Part shown: positions 7,793 through 19,450 of the stretch, piece after piece
Layout of the letters: every line of letters begins with the position of its first letter
Numbering within the stretch: position 1 is the first letter of the stretch
NCBI RefSeq assembly: GCF_028416575.1
Contig: NZ_JAMQKB010000003.1
Span: forward strand, 1-64,000
DNA length: 64,000 nucleotides
Origin: Terrihalobacillus insolitus
GTDB taxonomy: Bacteria > Bacillota > Bacilli > Bacillales > Amphibacillaceae
Direction: 5' to 3'
Made by a program: the position numbers and the translations under genes
Notes under the pieces: generated by a model
The model's input: only the letters and a program-made list of their open reading frames with translations
Told to the model about the DNA's origin: nothing
Databases searched by the model: none

Positions 7793-10511
7793 TTACTTGT
7801 AAGGTATATCCAGTTTGTTTCAAGATATGATCGCGAACTTCTGCAAGTTCAGCTTCTGTAAATTCATTGGTCACTTTGATCGAAACCTCAGCCTTATCCA
7901 TATGAACGGATGGGTTTCCTTTCATACCCCAAGCTGGTGGTATGGATGCATTTGTGATCCGAATAATTTCATTTTGTTTGGGTTGTTTTGCAAATTGAAC
8001 GGCTATTCCAATCTCCTTACTTAAGTTCAAAAGCATGTCTTGATACTGAACAGCAATCTCTGGAGAAATAAAATGTAACTCCATCAAAGGTTGTCCGTTT
8101 ACCTTTTTCATGCTCGTTTTATAAATTTTAACGTTGTTTTTCTCGCCATATTGTTTCGCGATCGCAATGGCCTGATTATTTTCCATTGGTTCTTGATCAG
8201 AATTGGCCATAAAAGTCTCTGTGCTACTACTATTCAACCCAACTGAATCATGATCTTCAGCAAAACGCAGCGCGAATCCGGTAGTTTCATTAAATTTTCT
8301 GGAGATTTCCAAGCTGTTTTCTGGTTTCGGTTCTTTGGTCACCACAAGTGATTGGTTAATGTGAACGGACGGCATGTCAACATCACTCCCCAGTAATGAG
8401 GATAGCACCGGCTGGAAGGCCTCGTGTCTGACCGAATCAGAAAATACTGTGTCCCAGCCCGTCCGTTTTTTTATGTCTTTTATTACTCGCTTCCGTTCCG
8501 TATTGGTTATGCTTTGCGGAAAATCAAATGATAACAGAATATGCGGATTATCTGTCCCATTTTGTTGCACACCGCAACGCAAAAAATGCGAATGATCGGT
8601 AAAGTACGAACGAACATGATCCATCGCATGATTTGGATTCATCTTTATCGCCTGAATAGGCAAATCTAGATTGCTTAATTTAAATTTTACCTTTTTATCT
8701 AGTCTATATCCGACTCTTCCCTCCAAATCAACGTGCCGACATTCTTTAGGGATACTTTGTAGTGCTATGGCAATGGCAAACTGCTGTGCTTCATCTGTTA
8801 CCTGCAGTGTTTGAAAGATCTCCTGCAAGGAAACGATATATTCCGGCAATAAGTCCCAATTTATTCCTTCTAAATATGGTCGACTAAACGTTAATACTTC
8901 AAATGCTACTGCTGTATATCGTTCAATCGATAAATTCCACGGACCAAGCGTTTCTGCTACACTGCTTGCTTCAACCTTGTCCACCTTTCCTTTAGGTGTT
9001 TCACAATAAAGGGTCGCTATTTTAGGATGCACTTTTTGGCATAGACCGAATTTGTAATTCTGATCCCCTTCTTTTTTATACAGAAGAACAGATCCAATAT
9101 AATTTCTGAGCAGTTCCTGTTCCCGATTACGCTTATATCTTCTTCCAACGATCCCCTTTTTCTCTTTACGTTTTTCAAATGGATAGGTCTCTCCGTTCTC
9201 GGTGAGTACAGGCTGAAATCGCGGGTGGATTTTCTCTATAAGGCCAATCCTTGCTTCATCATCCCCATGTACCAGAAGTGTATAGGTTGGCTCAAGCGTT
9301 TCAATAAATCTGGTCATTTCACTAGCATCTGCATGTGCTGATAGTCCAAATTTATCAACACGGCACTTCACCTGATAGGTCGTGCCATCAATATCCAGCG
9401 TATTTTCTGTTCCTTCTGCAAGTGCGAGTAGCTTTTTGCCTGGACTTTCTTCATCCTGATAACCAGTTAGATAAACTGCATTCTTTTCATCTGTAACGAG
9501 ATGCCTTGCATACCAAGCACTTGCTCCTCCTGTCAACATCCCAGATGAAGCAACAATACAGGCTGGGTTTCCTTGTACGATTGCATTCCTGTTTTTAGAG
9601 TCGACAGCGATACACCGTCCCTCCGTTAAAAAGGCATCGCCATTCGTACGAATACGATGGGCAACAGGGCCTTTTAAGTAATGTGGGTAATTTTTATAAA
9701 CTCGACAAACTGGAGTAACAAGTCCATCCACATAGATTGGAAATGTCGGAATCAAACCTTTTTCCATATAAGCCTGTAGAATCAGCAGTATCTCCTGTGC
9801 TCGGCCAATCGCGAAGGCTGGAATTAAAGCAAATCCACCATTTTCAATTGTTGCCGCAACATTCTCTGCTAAACGTTTTTCTTCTGTATTACGATCCGTA
9901 TGCAGGCGATTTCCGTATGTCGATTCCATGACGACAACATCTGGTCGGATATCGTCCGCAACCTTTGCACCAGGTATGGTTCTTCCACCGTTGAATGAAA
10001 GATCACCCGTAACCAAAATACGCTCACCGTTCCCCTCAATCAGAAACATAACAGCTCCGACAATATGCCCCGCACGATATGAGGTGATTTTGACACCAGC
10101 AATTTCTAAGACACCATTTGCTGGAAACACACGAATCTGCTGAAGGAAATTGTTCATTTGCTCTTCTGTATAAGGCACAAGCGATTCCGTCAAACGGCTT
10201 TGTTCAGTCAAAATTTTATAGGAATCCTTCATCATGATTTGCATTAAATCTGCTGTTGGTGGTGTCGAATAGACTGGCACATCTGGATACATTGCATGAA
10301 TAACAGGCAATGCACCAATATGGTCAGCATGGGCATGCGTAATAATAACGATATCTGGTTTTGACAATTCGTCAAGCATCCCAAACATAGGCAAACTATT
10401 TTCTCCATGCATCCGCATCCCTGCATCGATTAAAATACTCACTTCTTCAAATTGAATATGTAAGCAAGAGGCACCAATTTCGTTTCCCCCACCTAATACA
10501 GTAACTTTCAA
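7788..10511 (-). CDS. beta-CASP metallo-beta-lactamase nuclease with long C-terminal extension
   Basis: This protein has 907 residues. The first 430 or so form an MBL/beta-CASP nuclease: THAHADH (residues 58-64), a GH in SYRAGHIVGAVM, TGDLSF, the beta-CASP motif A region (MESTYGNR), SAHAD and LLVHGDDEA. This architecture resembles CPSF73-like bacterial RNases more than RNase J. The remaining 470 residues match nothing I can name. Two C-terminal modules look related, each with a helix followed by TGW/TGY and a beta strand, and PSVH occurs in both. TTG 10511 follows AGAGGAG and begins the MBL fold directly. The gene is absent from the B. subtilis relA-hisS interval. Substrate unknown, RNA likely. 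Confidence 0.85.
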   Translation of the reverse strand: MKVTVLGGGNEIGASCLHIQFEEVSILIDAGMRMHGENSLPMFGMLDELSKPDIVIITHAHADHIGALPVIHAMYPDVPVYSTPPTADLMQIMMKDSYKILTEQSRLTESLVPYTEEQMNNFLQQIRVFPANGVLEIAGVKITSYRAGHIVGAVMFLIEGNGERILVTGDLSFNGGRTIPGAKVADDIRPDVVVMESTYGNRLHTDRNTEEKRLAENVAATIENGGFALIPAFAIGRAQEILLILQAYMEKGLIPTFPIYVDGLVTPVCRVYKNYPHYLKGPVAHRIRTNGDAFLTEGRCIAVDSKNRNAIVQGNPACIVASSGMLTGGASAWYARHLVTDEKNAVYLTGYQDEESPGKKLLALAEGTENTLDIDGTTYQVKCRVDKFGLSAHADASEMTRFIETLEPTYTLLVHGDDEARIGLIEKIHPRFQPVLTENGETYPFEKRKEKKGIVGRRYKRNREQELLRNYIGSVLLYKKEGDQNYKFGLCQKVHPKIATLYCETPKGKVDKVEASSVAETLGPWNLSIERYTAVAFEVLTFSRPYLEGINWDLLPEYIVSLQEIFQTLQVTDEAQQFAIAIALQSIPKECRHVDLEGRVGYRLDKKVKFKLSNLDLPIQAIKMNPNHAMDHVRSYFTDHSHFLRCGVQQNGTDNPHILLSFDFPQSITNTERKRVIKDIKKRTGWDTVFSDSVRHEAFQPVLSSLLGSDVDMPSVHINQSLVVTKEPKPENSLEISRKFNETTGFALRFAEDHDSVGLNSSSTETFMANSDQEPMENNQAIAIAKQYGEKNNVKIYKTSMKKVNGQPLMELHFISPEIAVQYQDMLLNLSKEIGIAVQFAKQPKQNEIIRITNASIPPAWGMKGNPSVHMDKAEVSIKVTNEFTEAELAEVRDHILKQTGYTLQVK

Positions 10512-10572
10512 AAAGAAGCTCCTCTCTAATAAACGATTCATTTTCTCATAGTAAATAGTTCACGGCAACCAC

Positions 10573-11034
10573 TTATTTCCCATTATCTCTTTTCTTTCTA
10601 CTATCGATCATTAGTGTAACTGGGCCATCATTTGTTAGCTGTACGTCCATCATTTCGCCAAACACTCCAGTTTCAACATGAATGCCTTCTTGTTCTACAA
10701 AATGATTAAATGTTTCATACAATTGTTTTGCAGTATCGGCTTTAGCCGCTTCCATAAAATTAGGTCTTCTACCTTTAGTGCAATCACCATAAAGCGTAAA
10801 CTGAGAAATGGAAAGGACGTCTCCACCAACATTTTTGACAGAAAAATTCATTTTCCCGTTCTCATCTTCAAAAATTCGGATATTTCCTATTTTATTTGCA
10901 AGATAAGATGCATCCTGGGGCGTATCATCATGCGTAACACCCAAGAGCACGACTAATCCACTATCTATTTTCCCTGTGACCTTTCCATTGACAGAAACAT
11001 TCGCACTTCTAGCTCGTTGAATCACTGCCTTCAC
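10573..11034 (-). CDS. dtd: D-aminoacyl-tRNA deacylase
   Basis: Dtd removes D-amino acids (and glycine) mischarged on tRNA. The 153-residue product has the family hallmarks [17 protein letters not shown] and the C-terminal [11 protein letters not shown], which form the active site across the dimer interface. I start at GTG 11034 with GAAGGAG 9 bases upstream. The GTG at 11052 overlaps that ribosome binding site, and the family begins with the KAVIQRA strand. It lies 29 bases after relA in the usual Firmicute order. Confidence 0.94.
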   Translation of the reverse strand: MKAVIQRARSANVSVNGKVTGKIDSGLVVLLGVTHDDTPQDASYLANKIGNIRIFEDENGKMNFSVKNVGGDVLSISQFTLYGDCTKGRRPNFMEAAKADTAKQLYETFNHFVEQEGIHVETGVFGEMMDVQLTNDGPVTLMIDSRKKRDNGK

Positions 11035-11063
11035 AGCAATGCGCTCCTTCACGTAGGTATTGT

Positions 11064-13262
11064 TTACTGCAGCATTCTAGTTACAGTGTATACATCCTTT
11101 ATTTGTTTGATCCGATCCACAATTTTTCGCAAATGACTAATGTTATGAATTAGGATCGTAATGTGAATCAACGCCATCCTATTGCGATCCGATTTACCAT
11201 TTACAGCTGTAATATTTGTTTTTGTTTCATTTACAGCCTGCAGAACTTCATTCAACAGACCACGGCGGTCATACCCTGATATTTCAAGATCTACATGGTA
11301 TTGTTTACTTTGTGTAACTGAGTTTTCCCAATCCACCTGTAAAATGCGTTTTTTTGCTTCTTCCGTCTGAACATTCGGGCAGTCAACCCGATGCACAGAC
11401 ACCCCCCGACCTTTTGTTATATAACCGGTTATATTGTCACCAGGCACAGGGTTACAGCATTTAGATAGCCTTACAAGTAAGTTATCCACTCCTTCAACAC
11501 GTACACCGGAGTCCTTTTTATAGGAGGGAGATGGTTTTTTTTCCGTTTTAATTCCTTCTAATGTTTGTTCTAAATGTTGTTCGTTATTTTGTTTTCGAAT
11601 TTTCTCGGTTAGTCTTGTCGCAATTTGTGCAGCAGTAATTCCTTGGTATCCAACAGCAGCGAACATATCCTCTTCATTTGAAAAATTAAACTTTTCTGCT
11701 ACACGTTTTAAATTTTCAGTTGTAAATACTTCCTTTAAATCAATATCTGCTGCTTTTACCTCTTTCTCAACTAAATCTCTGCCTTTCGCAACATTTTCAT
11801 CCTTGCGTTGTTTTTTGAAAAACTGCTTTATTTTGTTCTTCGCTTGCGAAGTTTGTGTTAATTTAATCCAATCCTGTGAAGGGCCATAAGAGTGTTTAGA
11901 AGTCATAACTTCTACAATATCGCCTGTTTTAAGTACATAATCAAGTGGCTCCATCTTCCCATTAATCTTTGCTCCAATAGTATGATTGCCAACTTCTGTA
12001 TGGATTCGATAAGCAAAATCAAGTGGTACAGAACCAGATGGAAGTTCGATTACGTCCCCTTTTGGTGTAAACACATATACCATGTCAGAAAACAAATCTA
12101 CTTTTAACGATTCCATAAATTCTTCTGCATCATGTGTCTCATTTTGCCATTCTAAAATCTCTCTAAACCATGTTAACTTATCTTCAAATGAATTCTTTTG
12201 GTTGTTTAATTGTTTACCTTCTTTATACGCCCAATGTGCTGCAATCCCGAATTCAGCAATTTGATGCATTTCGTGTGTTCTGATTTGAACTTCTAGTGGA
12301 TCTCCTTTTGGCCCAATGACTGTCGTATGCAAAGACTGATATAAATTCGGCTTTGGCATTGCAATATAATCTTTAAATCTTCCTGGCATCGGCTTCCAGC
12401 ATGTATGAATGATTCCTAATACAGCATAACAATCCTTAATACTATTGACGACAATTCGAACAGCTAGCAAATCATAAATTTCGTTGAATTGCTTGTTTTG
12501 CAACACCATTTTTCGATAAATACTGTACAAATGCTTTGGTCTTCCAGACATCTCTGCTTTTATATTGACTTCTTTAAGCTGGGATTGCACTTCCGACATT
12601 ACATCTTCTATATAAAATTCTCTTTCTTCCCGTTTTTGTTTCATAAGATGGACAATGCGATAATATTGCTGTGGATTCAAATACCTTAACGCCGTATCCT
12701 CTAACTCCCACTTTATCGTTGAAATACCAAGGCGATGTGCTAATGGTGAAAAAATCTCTAACGTCTCATTTGAGATTCTACGTTGCTTGTCAGGCGGAAG
12801 ATGCTTTAGTGTACGCATATTGTGTAATCGATCGGCGAGCTTAATCAGAATTACACGAATATCCTTGGCCATGGCAACAAACATTTTACGGTGATTTGCC
12901 GCCTGTTGTGCTTCTTTTGATTTATATTTAATTTTGCCTAGCTTTGTTACACCATCCACTAGCATCGCAACTTCATGGCCAAACTCTGTTTCTAGTTTTT
13001 CGATCGTCACATTTGTATCCTCAACAACATCATGTAAGAAACCGCCCGCAACTGTCTCCGGATCTAATTCCAAGTGTACCAATATACTGGCAACTTGAAC
13101 TGGATGAATGATATAGGCTTCTCCAGACTTCCTAAATTGTCCTTCATGAGCAGAATGTGCATACTCATATGCACGCCGAATAAAGGCTGTATCATCACTT
13201 GAGAGATATTTGCCAGCTTGTTCCATTACATCATCTGCTGTCAAAATTTGATCTTTCGACAT
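11064..13262 (-). CDS. relA: bifunctional (p)ppGpp synthetase/hydrolase Rel
   Basis: This is a 732-residue long RSH protein. It has an HD hydrolase domain (HDVVEDT, residues 77-83), a synthetase domain ([20 protein letters not shown]), a TGS domain ([24 protein letters not shown]), a zinc-finger/helical region ([11 protein letters not shown]) and a C-terminal ACT domain. Both catalytic centres look intact, so it should make and degrade the stringent-response alarmone on the ribosome. ATG 13262 follows AAGGTGATG. Gene order apt-relA-dtd is the standard one. B. subtilis Rel has almost the same length. Confidence 0.97.
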   Translation of the reverse strand: MSKDQILTADDVMEQAGKYLSSDDTAFIRRAYEYAHSAHEGQFRKSGEAYIIHPVQVASILVHLELDPETVAGGFLHDVVEDTNVTIEKLETEFGHEVAMLVDGVTKLGKIKYKSKEAQQAANHRKMFVAMAKDIRVILIKLADRLHNMRTLKHLPPDKQRRISNETLEIFSPLAHRLGISTIKWELEDTALRYLNPQQYYRIVHLMKQKREEREFYIEDVMSEVQSQLKEVNIKAEMSGRPKHLYSIYRKMVLQNKQFNEIYDLLAVRIVVNSIKDCYAVLGIIHTCWKPMPGRFKDYIAMPKPNLYQSLHTTVIGPKGDPLEVQIRTHEMHQIAEFGIAAHWAYKEGKQLNNQKNSFEDKLTWFREILEWQNETHDAEEFMESLKVDLFSDMVYVFTPKGDVIELPSGSVPLDFAYRIHTEVGNHTIGAKINGKMEPLDYVLKTGDIVEVMTSKHSYGPSQDWIKLTQTSQAKNKIKQFFKKQRKDENVAKGRDLVEKEVKAADIDLKEVFTTENLKRVAEKFNFSNEEDMFAAVGYQGITAAQIATRLTEKIRKQNNEQHLEQTLEGIKTEKKPSPSYKKDSGVRVEGVDNLLVRLSKCCNPVPGDNITGYITKGRGVSVHRVDCPNVQTEEAKKRILQVDWENSVTQSKQYHVDLEISGYDRRGLLNEVLQAVNETKTNITAVNGKSDRNRMALIHITILIHNISHLRKIVDRIKQIKDVYTVTRMLQ

Positions 13263-13474
13263 TTCATCACCTTAATTTCTATTACTACCTCCACGAACGA
13301 ACATGGTGGTTGTATTGTTATGCTCAGACGCTTGTCCAGATTAAAAAACTCGGGCATCCATTTCATTTAACATGAATCCCGCTACTTATTTCTTTATATT
13401 ATCAAAAAATTCGTCAAAAATGTAAAGTAATACAACAATGATGTGTCCGAACAAAACTTTCTTTTTATAGAGGA

Positions 13475-13504
13475 TGAGGAGTACTTACAAACAAGCACTC
13501 CTCA
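13475..13504. terminator. hairpin downstream of apt
   Basis: TGAGGAGT and ACTCCTCA flank a 14-base loop that contains further pairing (CTT/AAG), 7 bases past the apt stop on the minus strand. There is no clear T-run, so termination is uncertain; it may instead be an mRNA-end stabilising hairpin. Confidence 0.5.
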
Positions 13505-13510
13505 CTCCGT

Positions 13511-14023
13511 TTAATATTCTGTTAATGTAAGTACATTATAACCATCTAGTTTTTCTCTGCCATTCAAGTAAGTGAGTTCAACTAAGAAAGCACAACCAAC
13601 TACAATACCGCCAAGCTGTTCGACTAATTGAATTGTTGCTTCGATCGTCCCACCTGTTGCAAGTAAGTCATCTGTAATGAGCACACGTTGCCCAGGCTTA
13701 ATCGCATCTTTATGGATGGTTAACACATTTTTACCATATTCAAGGCCGTATTCCACCTTTATTACTTCCCGTGGCAATTTGCCTTCTTTTCGAACCGGGG
13801 CAAAACCAACCTCTAGGGCATAGGATACTGGACAGCCTATGATAAACCCACGAGCTTCTGGTCCAACTACTAAATCAATGTCTTTTTCCTTTGAAAATTC
13901 TACAATTTCGTCGACCGCAGATTTAAATGCTTTTCCATCATCCATTAATGTCGTAATGTCTTTAAACTTGATTCCCTGCTTCGGCCAATCTTCAACTACT
14001 GTAATATATTTTTTATAATCCAC
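13511..14023 (-). CDS. apt: adenine phosphoribosyltransferase
   Basis: Apt converts adenine and PRPP to AMP for purine salvage. The 170 residues match the B. subtilis enzyme in length. The PRPP-binding motif [13 protein letters not shown] is present, with PEARGFIIG and the flexible loop [10 protein letters not shown] upstream. GTG 14023 overlaps the recJ stop region by 11 bases and has AAGGAGG 9 bases upstream inside recJ, indicating translational coupling in a recJ-apt-relA cluster. Confidence 0.96.
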   Translation of the reverse strand: MDYKKYITVVEDWPKQGIKFKDITTLMDDGKAFKSAVDEIVEFSKEKDIDLVVGPEARGFIIGCPVSYALEVGFAPVRKEGKLPREVIKVEYGLEYGKNVLTIHKDAIKPGQRVLITDDLLATGGTIEATIQLVEQLGGIVVGCAFLVELTYLNGREKLDGYNVLTLTEY

Positions 14024-16358
14024 TCATTACTTCCTCCTTCAATGATGCAGGTGCTTTCATGTTCTCTTGCAGCCAATTTTTTAATTGCGTATAGTTTGAA
14101 TAGTAAAGGATTTCTTCCAAATCTAATTGTTGCAGTCTTTGTTGATATAATTCAGATTCGGTCAAATCCTTTTTTGTCGGTTTCGATATAGGATATAAAA
14201 TACCATCTTCTATTTTAACAAACTCCAATTCAAAAAACACTTTTGAGATGAACTTTATTTTATCAACAGACCAACCTTTAAAAGCAGCCAGCTTGTCCAA
14301 CTCTTTTTCAAAGTGAAACTGTTTTCTTTTTAACATCATTGCATAAAACCATTTAAATTCTTCCCTGGTTGGGATACCTTTTAAATAGGAACCTCCATCT
14401 AATTGATAACATGCAAATATTCTTTCTGGACGTATGTCTGCAACTATTTCGGATAGATCGTCTAATGTAGCAGGCATTTCTAATAAAATGAGATCCTTTA
14501 CATGTGCGTTATTGATCCCTTGGTTCATCACTTCCTGATAGGACAGAACGGGAACACTTAGTTCGTGTAACCTAGGTGGATGTTCTTTAAGTTGAATAGC
14601 TAGTGCTGTTTCAGGTAATACATGTGCTACCTGCTTTTCGATAGAACGTACGCCGCGATAATCAAATAGTTGCCATTCTGGTATTTCAAAATCTTTTAAC
14701 ATGATTTGTACCTTTTGACGACCATTCCATTCATTAATTCCTAGTTCCCCAACTGCATGAATCATCGAACTTTTTGAAATTTGGTGGTACAGGTTACCCA
14801 TACCAAAACCAACACCATCAAGCAGTGCTTGTCCATTGGCCATGGTGAGCTTTAAATGATTCTGTCTACTGCCGATTTGTCTTATTTCCTTTACGGATCC
14901 CTTTACAAAGAATAAAGGCTTTGGATTACCCATACCAAATGGTGCTAGTTTTTCTATTTCCGCAATACCCGAAATAGAAAGCGCATCTATATCTGTCGTT
15001 GCATCAATAGAAAGAACTGGTTTAAAATCCTCAGGAGACAGCTGTCGATCAGCAATAGCATGTAATTTGTTTCGTACGATATCAATACGATCGATCGGAA
15101 GGGTCATTCCCGCAGCCTGAGCATGACCTCCGAAACGGGTAAAATGTTCTCTTATTTCCATACAGCTTGAAAAAAGGTCAAAAGCATCAATACTGCGTGC
15201 AGATCCTTTAGCTTCCCCTTTTTGCGGGTGAATAGATAGAACGATTGCTGGGCGATCGAATTTCTTTACAAGCTTTGATGCGACAATTCCTAAAACGCCC
15301 TCATTCCATCCTTCTTTTGCGACAATAATGACATCTGCATCTCCTGCTGTTTCGTTTACCATTTGTTCTGCTTCTTTTGCAATTTCAGATACAATCACTT
15401 GACGCTCCTGGTTCACATCTTGTACAAAGGCGGCTAGTTCCACTGCTTGGTCCATATCTTTTGTCAGTAATAAATCAACGGCAGGATTTGCTTCTTGTAG
15501 ACGACCAACTGCATTCATTCTCGGACCAATCATAAACCCTATCTGTTCTTCTGTGATCGGACCTTCTATGTTGCATACCTTTTTTAGAGCCTTAATACCT
15601 GGCCTGTTTGAATTCGAAATTGCTTTTAAACCAAAATGAGCAAGAACCCTATTCTCAGCAACCAAAGGAACCAAATCAGCAATCGTTCCAATCACTACTA
15701 AATCGAGTAACTGGGAAGGAAAATAACCTAATAGATGTTGTGCGAATTTAAAAGCAACTCCAACACCAGCTAGTTCTTTAAAAGGATACTCCTTTGAACA
15801 CTTTGGATGTATGATTGCAAATGCTGTCGGGATGTCTTTCTGTGCCTCATGGTGATCTGTAATAATCAAATCAATCCCTAACTGTTTCGCAACTTCCGCC
15901 TCCTGAACCGCTGCAATTCCATTGTCAACAGTAATAATGAGCTGGAACCCTTGTTCTTTCGCTTCTTTAAATGCAACTTCATTCGGGCCATAGCCTTCTG
16001 TAAAACGATTTGGAATATAAAATTCACATATAGCACCAAGTTCTAAAAGCGCCTCCATCATCACCGCAGTGGAGCTCACCCCATCTGCATCATAATCACC
16101 ATAAACAAGAATGTGTTCTTTGTTAGCAATTGCTTCTTTCACACGTAAACAAGCCTTATCTATATCATGCAATAAGCCTGGATCATGTAAGTGATTTAGA
16201 TCAGGATGTAAAAAACGGGCTGCCTGATCTGCCGTTGTGATACCACGTTGCCACAACAATTGCTTCGTGAGGTCCGAATCGATCATTTGATCTAGTGGGC
16301 TTACATCGGCTTTTGTTTCATTATATGTATAATTCCAATTTGCTTGGCTTCGTAACAT
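14013..16358 (-). CDS. recJ: single-stranded-DNA-specific 5'-3' exonuclease RecJ
   Basis: RecJ degrades 5' ssDNA ends in RecF-pathway recombination and mismatch repair. The 781-residue protein has the DHH phosphoesterase motifs [23 protein letters not shown] and GPRMNAVGR, then DHHA1 ([10 protein letters not shown]) and an OB-fold ([11 protein letters not shown]). A C-terminal Firmicute RecJ extension of about 200 residues follows. ATG 16358 follows AGGGGTG. Upstream are a LapA-type gene and secDF in the same orientation. Confidence 0.96.
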   Translation of the reverse strand: MLRSQANWNYTYNETKADVSPLDQMIDSDLTKQLLWQRGITTADQAARFLHPDLNHLHDPGLLHDIDKACLRVKEAIANKEHILVYGDYDADGVSSTAVMMEALLELGAICEFYIPNRFTEGYGPNEVAFKEAKEQGFQLIITVDNGIAAVQEAEVAKQLGIDLIITDHHEAQKDIPTAFAIIHPKCSKEYPFKELAGVGVAFKFAQHLLGYFPSQLLDLVVIGTIADLVPLVAENRVLAHFGLKAISNSNRPGIKALKKVCNIEGPITEEQIGFMIGPRMNAVGRLQEANPAVDLLLTKDMDQAVELAAFVQDVNQERQVIVSEIAKEAEQMVNETAGDADVIIVAKEGWNEGVLGIVASKLVKKFDRPAIVLSIHPQKGEAKGSARSIDAFDLFSSCMEIREHFTRFGGHAQAAGMTLPIDRIDIVRNKLHAIADRQLSPEDFKPVLSIDATTDIDALSISGIAEIEKLAPFGMGNPKPLFFVKGSVKEIRQIGSRQNHLKLTMANGQALLDGVGFGMGNLYHQISKSSMIHAVGELGINEWNGRQKVQIMLKDFEIPEWQLFDYRGVRSIEKQVAHVLPETALAIQLKEHPPRLHELSVPVLSYQEVMNQGINNAHVKDLILLEMPATLDDLSEIVADIRPERIFACYQLDGGSYLKGIPTREEFKWFYAMMLKRKQFHFEKELDKLAAFKGWSVDKIKFISKVFFELEFVKIEDGILYPISKPTKKDLTESELYQQRLQQLDLEEILYYSNYTQLKNWLQENMKAPASLKEEVMSGL

Positions 16359-16428
16359 AAATTCACCCCTAACTCACTCATTATACTAGAGTGCGTTAGG
16401 GGGAAGCAAATAGATTCTTTCGTTTATC

Positions 16429-16764
16429 TTACTCTTGATCTCCTTGTGCTTGATCATTCTCCATTGGTTTTTGTTTGTCCTCTGCATCGGTCTCGGTAGG
16501 ATTACCCTCTAATGTTTCCTTTAATCGTTTGTTTTCCTGCGTTAACGTTTTTATCTCACGCTGGAGCCGAATCAATTTCACTGCACCAACAGCTGCTGTA
16601 ATCACTCCACCCATTAATACGGATATTAAAATAACGAGAACAAGAGGTGCCTCTCCATTGCCAAATAAATAGTTAACTTGCACTGGATCTACATTTATCA
16701 CCGCAAAAATAGCGACAAACACAGCAAATACTAAGGCTAAAATAATATTCGTTTGTCCTCTCAA
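16429..16764 (-). CDS. LapA-domain (DUF1049) membrane protein
   Basis: This 111-residue protein has two transmembrane segments (about residues 7-26 and 41-64) separated by NVDPVQVNYLFG, the LapA/DUF1049 signature. A cytoplasmic coiled coil follows (IRLQREIKTLTQENKRLKETL) with an acidic tail. TTG 16764 follows GAGGAGGGA. In B. subtilis the related YrvD occupies this place between secDF and recJ. Function is not established; E. coli LapA works in lipopolysaccharide assembly, which cannot apply here. Confidence 0.85.
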   Translation of the reverse strand: MRGQTNIILALVFAVFVAIFAVINVDPVQVNYLFGNGEAPLVLVILISVLMGGVITAAVGAVKLIRLQREIKTLTQENKRLKETLEGNPTETDAEDKQKPMENDQAQGDQE

Positions 16765-16778
16765 ATGAATCCCTCCTC

Positions 16779-19049
16779 TTACACTTGGGGTCTATCCGTG
16801 TTTTTTTTCTGTCCATACACAATTGGCTTTTCTTTTATCTTTTTCCCGCGCCATACAAGCCATAATTGAGCTGCAATGAATAGTGAACTATAGGTTCCAG
16901 CAAACAACCCAATGACCAATGCAAGAGAAAACGTAAAGATCGATGTTGCACCAAATAACAAAAGTGCTAACGCTGCGATGATCGTTGTAATGGTCGTATT
17001 AATACTTCTTGTTAACGTCTGCATTAAACTTTTGTTTACAATTGCTGCGAGCTCTTTGAATGATTTAACACGTTTTTTCAGTTTTAGATTTTCCCTAATT
17101 CGATCAAACGTTACAATCGTATCGTTAATCGAATACCCGACGATCGTCAATACGGCGGCGATAATGGTAATGTCAAATTCCATTCTTGTAATACTAAATA
17201 ACGCAAGAATGAAAAAGGCATCGTGTAATAGTGCAATAATTGCCGTTAATGCAAAATAAAACTCAAATCGAAGCGTAACATAAATAATAATTCCAATTGA
17301 AGCATAGATAACAGCCATGACGGCATTTTTCGCAAGCTCTTGGCCGACAATTGGTGATACGGTGCTTACGTTTGGTTCATTTCCATATTTATTGTCAAAC
17401 GCTTCTTTTATTTCGGCGATTTTTCCCTTTGATAAAACCGTATCAAATCTAGCAACTGCTATTTCCTGTTCATCACCAGAAATAACTACTTTATTTGGAG
17501 TTGCTTCAAGAGCATCAAATTCTTGTTCGATCTCTTCACTCGTTAAGCTGTTTCCTGCCAACACTTCTACTCTTGATCCACTTGTAAAGTCAATTCCAGG
17601 ATTCAATTGAAAAATAAGCATGGATAGGATTCCTGCTAGGATTAAAAAGCCAGAAACTGCAAAATATTTTTTTCGATTTTTTACAATATCAAACTGGCGC
17701 CCAAATACTTTTGGTTCAACTTCTGACTTATCGGCTATGTCCTGTATTTGATCTTGTTTTACACCAAACCAGCCTGGACGTTTATTTAGAAATTTACTTT
17801 TTATCCATAATCCAATAAAAAGTCTTGTCGCATACACTGACGTTAAAAAGCTAACTAAAATACTAATAATTAACATGGTAGCAAAACCTTTAACAGAGCT
17901 TGTCCCAAATACGAACAAGACAGCAGCAGCGAGCAATGTCGTTATATTTGCGTCTAGTATTGTCGCCAAAGAACGACTGTTTCCCGCTTTAAAGGCAGAG
18001 ATCATTGTTTTTCCAGATTTTAATTCTTCCTTTATTCGTTCATATGTAATGATATTTGCATCAACAGCCATCCCTACACCTAAAATGAGAGCAGCTATTC
18101 CAGGGAGAGTGAGTACACCATTTAACAATTCAAACACAAGAAGAATAAGGTAAATATAAATGGCTAACGTAACAACAGAAATCGCACCTGGAAGTCGATA
18201 GTATCCAATCATGAATAGGAAGACAAGAATAATTCCAACAAATCCTGCAAACACTGTTTTATCCATTGCCTGAAGCCCAAACTGTGCACCTACAGATGTC
18301 GAATACATTTCCGTTAAGTTGACTGGCAACGAGCCAGCGTTAATAATATCAGCTAAACGTTGTGCTGATTCTACTGAAAAGTTTCCAGTAATCATGACAT
18401 TAGACGTGTACAATGTCTCCGAAACACTAGGTGCCGAAATGTACTTCGGATCTTCTTTCGTTACTTCTTGTGCAAACGCATCCTCTTTTTCGTAATCCAT
18501 CCAAATGACAAGTTTGTTATCAGCATATGGGGTTTCACTGTTACTCATTTTCGAAATAGTTTTCGTAACATCCGCAAATTTAGAAGCATCTTTTACTTTT
18601 AGCGTTACCATTGGTTCTTTCGTTGTAGGATGAAAGTCTTGTTTTGCACTCCCTTCTACTATGTCCGTACCATTTAAATATTCCTTATCATTTACATCTC
18701 TAAAAGATAGCCTGGCAGAAGTTGATAATAGTTCCCTTGCTTCGGTTTGATCTTGAATTCCAGCAAGCTGAACGCGGATCCGATTTTCCCCTTCTATGTC
18801 AATATTTGTTTCACTAATACCAAGCACATTTACACGTTCACTTAATGCTTGTGTGGTCGCTTCTAACATTTGTTGATTTAACTCTTGGTTTTCATCAACT
18901 GGTTCTACCTCATAGAGAATCTCAAATCCACCTTGCAAATCCAACCCTAAATTGATGTCTTTTGTAATTCCAGTAATCGTTGTTCCAATCGTTCCGGCAA
19001 ACAATAATACGATTAGAAAAAAGGCAACGATTCTCCCTCTCTTTGTCAT
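16779..19049 (-). CDS. secDF: fused protein translocase subunit SecDF
   Basis: This 756-residue membrane protein combines SecD and SecF, as in B. subtilis. It uses the proton gradient to help pull exported proteins through SecYEG. The SecD half begins with a membrane segment and INLGLDLQGGFEILYEV, has a large extracytoplasmic domain (residues 55-260) and then six membrane helices. The SecF half starts near residue 460 with NPGIDFTSGSRVEV and ends with five further helices. ATG 19049 follows AAGGAGG. YajC, its partner, is encoded about 5.4 kb away at 24.4 kb. Confidence 0.97.
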   Translation of the reverse strand: MTKRGRIVAFFLIVLLFAGTIGTTITGITKDINLGLDLQGGFEILYEVEPVDENQELNQQMLEATTQALSERVNVLGISETNIDIEGENRIRVQLAGIQDQTEARELLSTSARLSFRDVNDKEYLNGTDIVEGSAKQDFHPTTKEPMVTLKVKDASKFADVTKTISKMSNSETPYADNKLVIWMDYEKEDAFAQEVTKEDPKYISAPSVSETLYTSNVMITGNFSVESAQRLADIINAGSLPVNLTEMYSTSVGAQFGLQAMDKTVFAGFVGIILVFLFMIGYYRLPGAISVVTLAIYIYLILLVFELLNGVLTLPGIAALILGVGMAVDANIITYERIKEELKSGKTMISAFKAGNSRSLATILDANITTLLAAAVLFVFGTSSVKGFATMLIISILVSFLTSVYATRLFIGLWIKSKFLNKRPGWFGVKQDQIQDIADKSEVEPKVFGRQFDIVKNRKKYFAVSGFLILAGILSMLIFQLNPGIDFTSGSRVEVLAGNSLTSEEIEQEFDALEATPNKVVISGDEQEIAVARFDTVLSKGKIAEIKEAFDNKYGNEPNVSTVSPIVGQELAKNAVMAVIYASIGIIIYVTLRFEFYFALTAIIALLHDAFFILALFSITRMEFDITIIAAVLTIVGYSINDTIVTFDRIRENLKLKKRVKSFKELAAIVNKSLMQTLTRSINTTITTIIAALALLLFGATSIFTFSLALVIGLFAGTYSSLFIAAQLWLVWRGKKIKEKPIVYGQKKNTDRPQV

Positions 19050-19147
19050 GTTGTATGTGCCTCCTTCTCTCCTGTTCCAATATATTCCTATGTATAACGT
19101 GATGAATACGCACTATTATAGAAAAAATTTACATCCTATGTCAATGA

Positions 19148-19450
19148 TCACCCATTTTCATTCCAATCATCATTTTCTGTGAGTGCAGCGATCGAAGCTA
19201 ATAAATCATCATCTTGGTAAGCTTCAACTGTTAAATAGCTCAAATAAATAGTTGACCCTAAATGTAAGATGTCCTCTGCTATTTGATGAAGACGTTTTTG
19301 TGGATCGCCTTTCCAAACTTTTTTCACCAAACATTTCCACACTTCTTCTTGTGAAGTACGGGAATAGCCCATTTGTTTCAATTCATCTACCTTACTGGAA
19401 AGGACAGGCTCCATCTGGTTCTTCCATTCACTTACACGTTTTATTTCCAT
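19148..19450 (-). CDS. comN: ComN-like post-transcriptional regulator
   Basis: This 100-residue soluble protein has the family pattern W-x-EPVLSSKVDELKQMGY...EEVWKCLVKKVW and YLSYLTVEAY. In B. subtilis ComN (YrzD) controls comE mRNA level after transcription and sits in the same place between spoVB and secDF. ATG 19450 follows GGAGGAAAG. It is divergent from spoVB. Confidence 0.85.
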   Translation of the reverse strand: MEIKRVSEWKNQMEPVLSSKVDELKQMGYSRTSQEEVWKCLVKKVWKGDPQKRLHQIAEDILHLGSTIYLSYLTVEAYQDDDLLASIAALTENDDWNENG

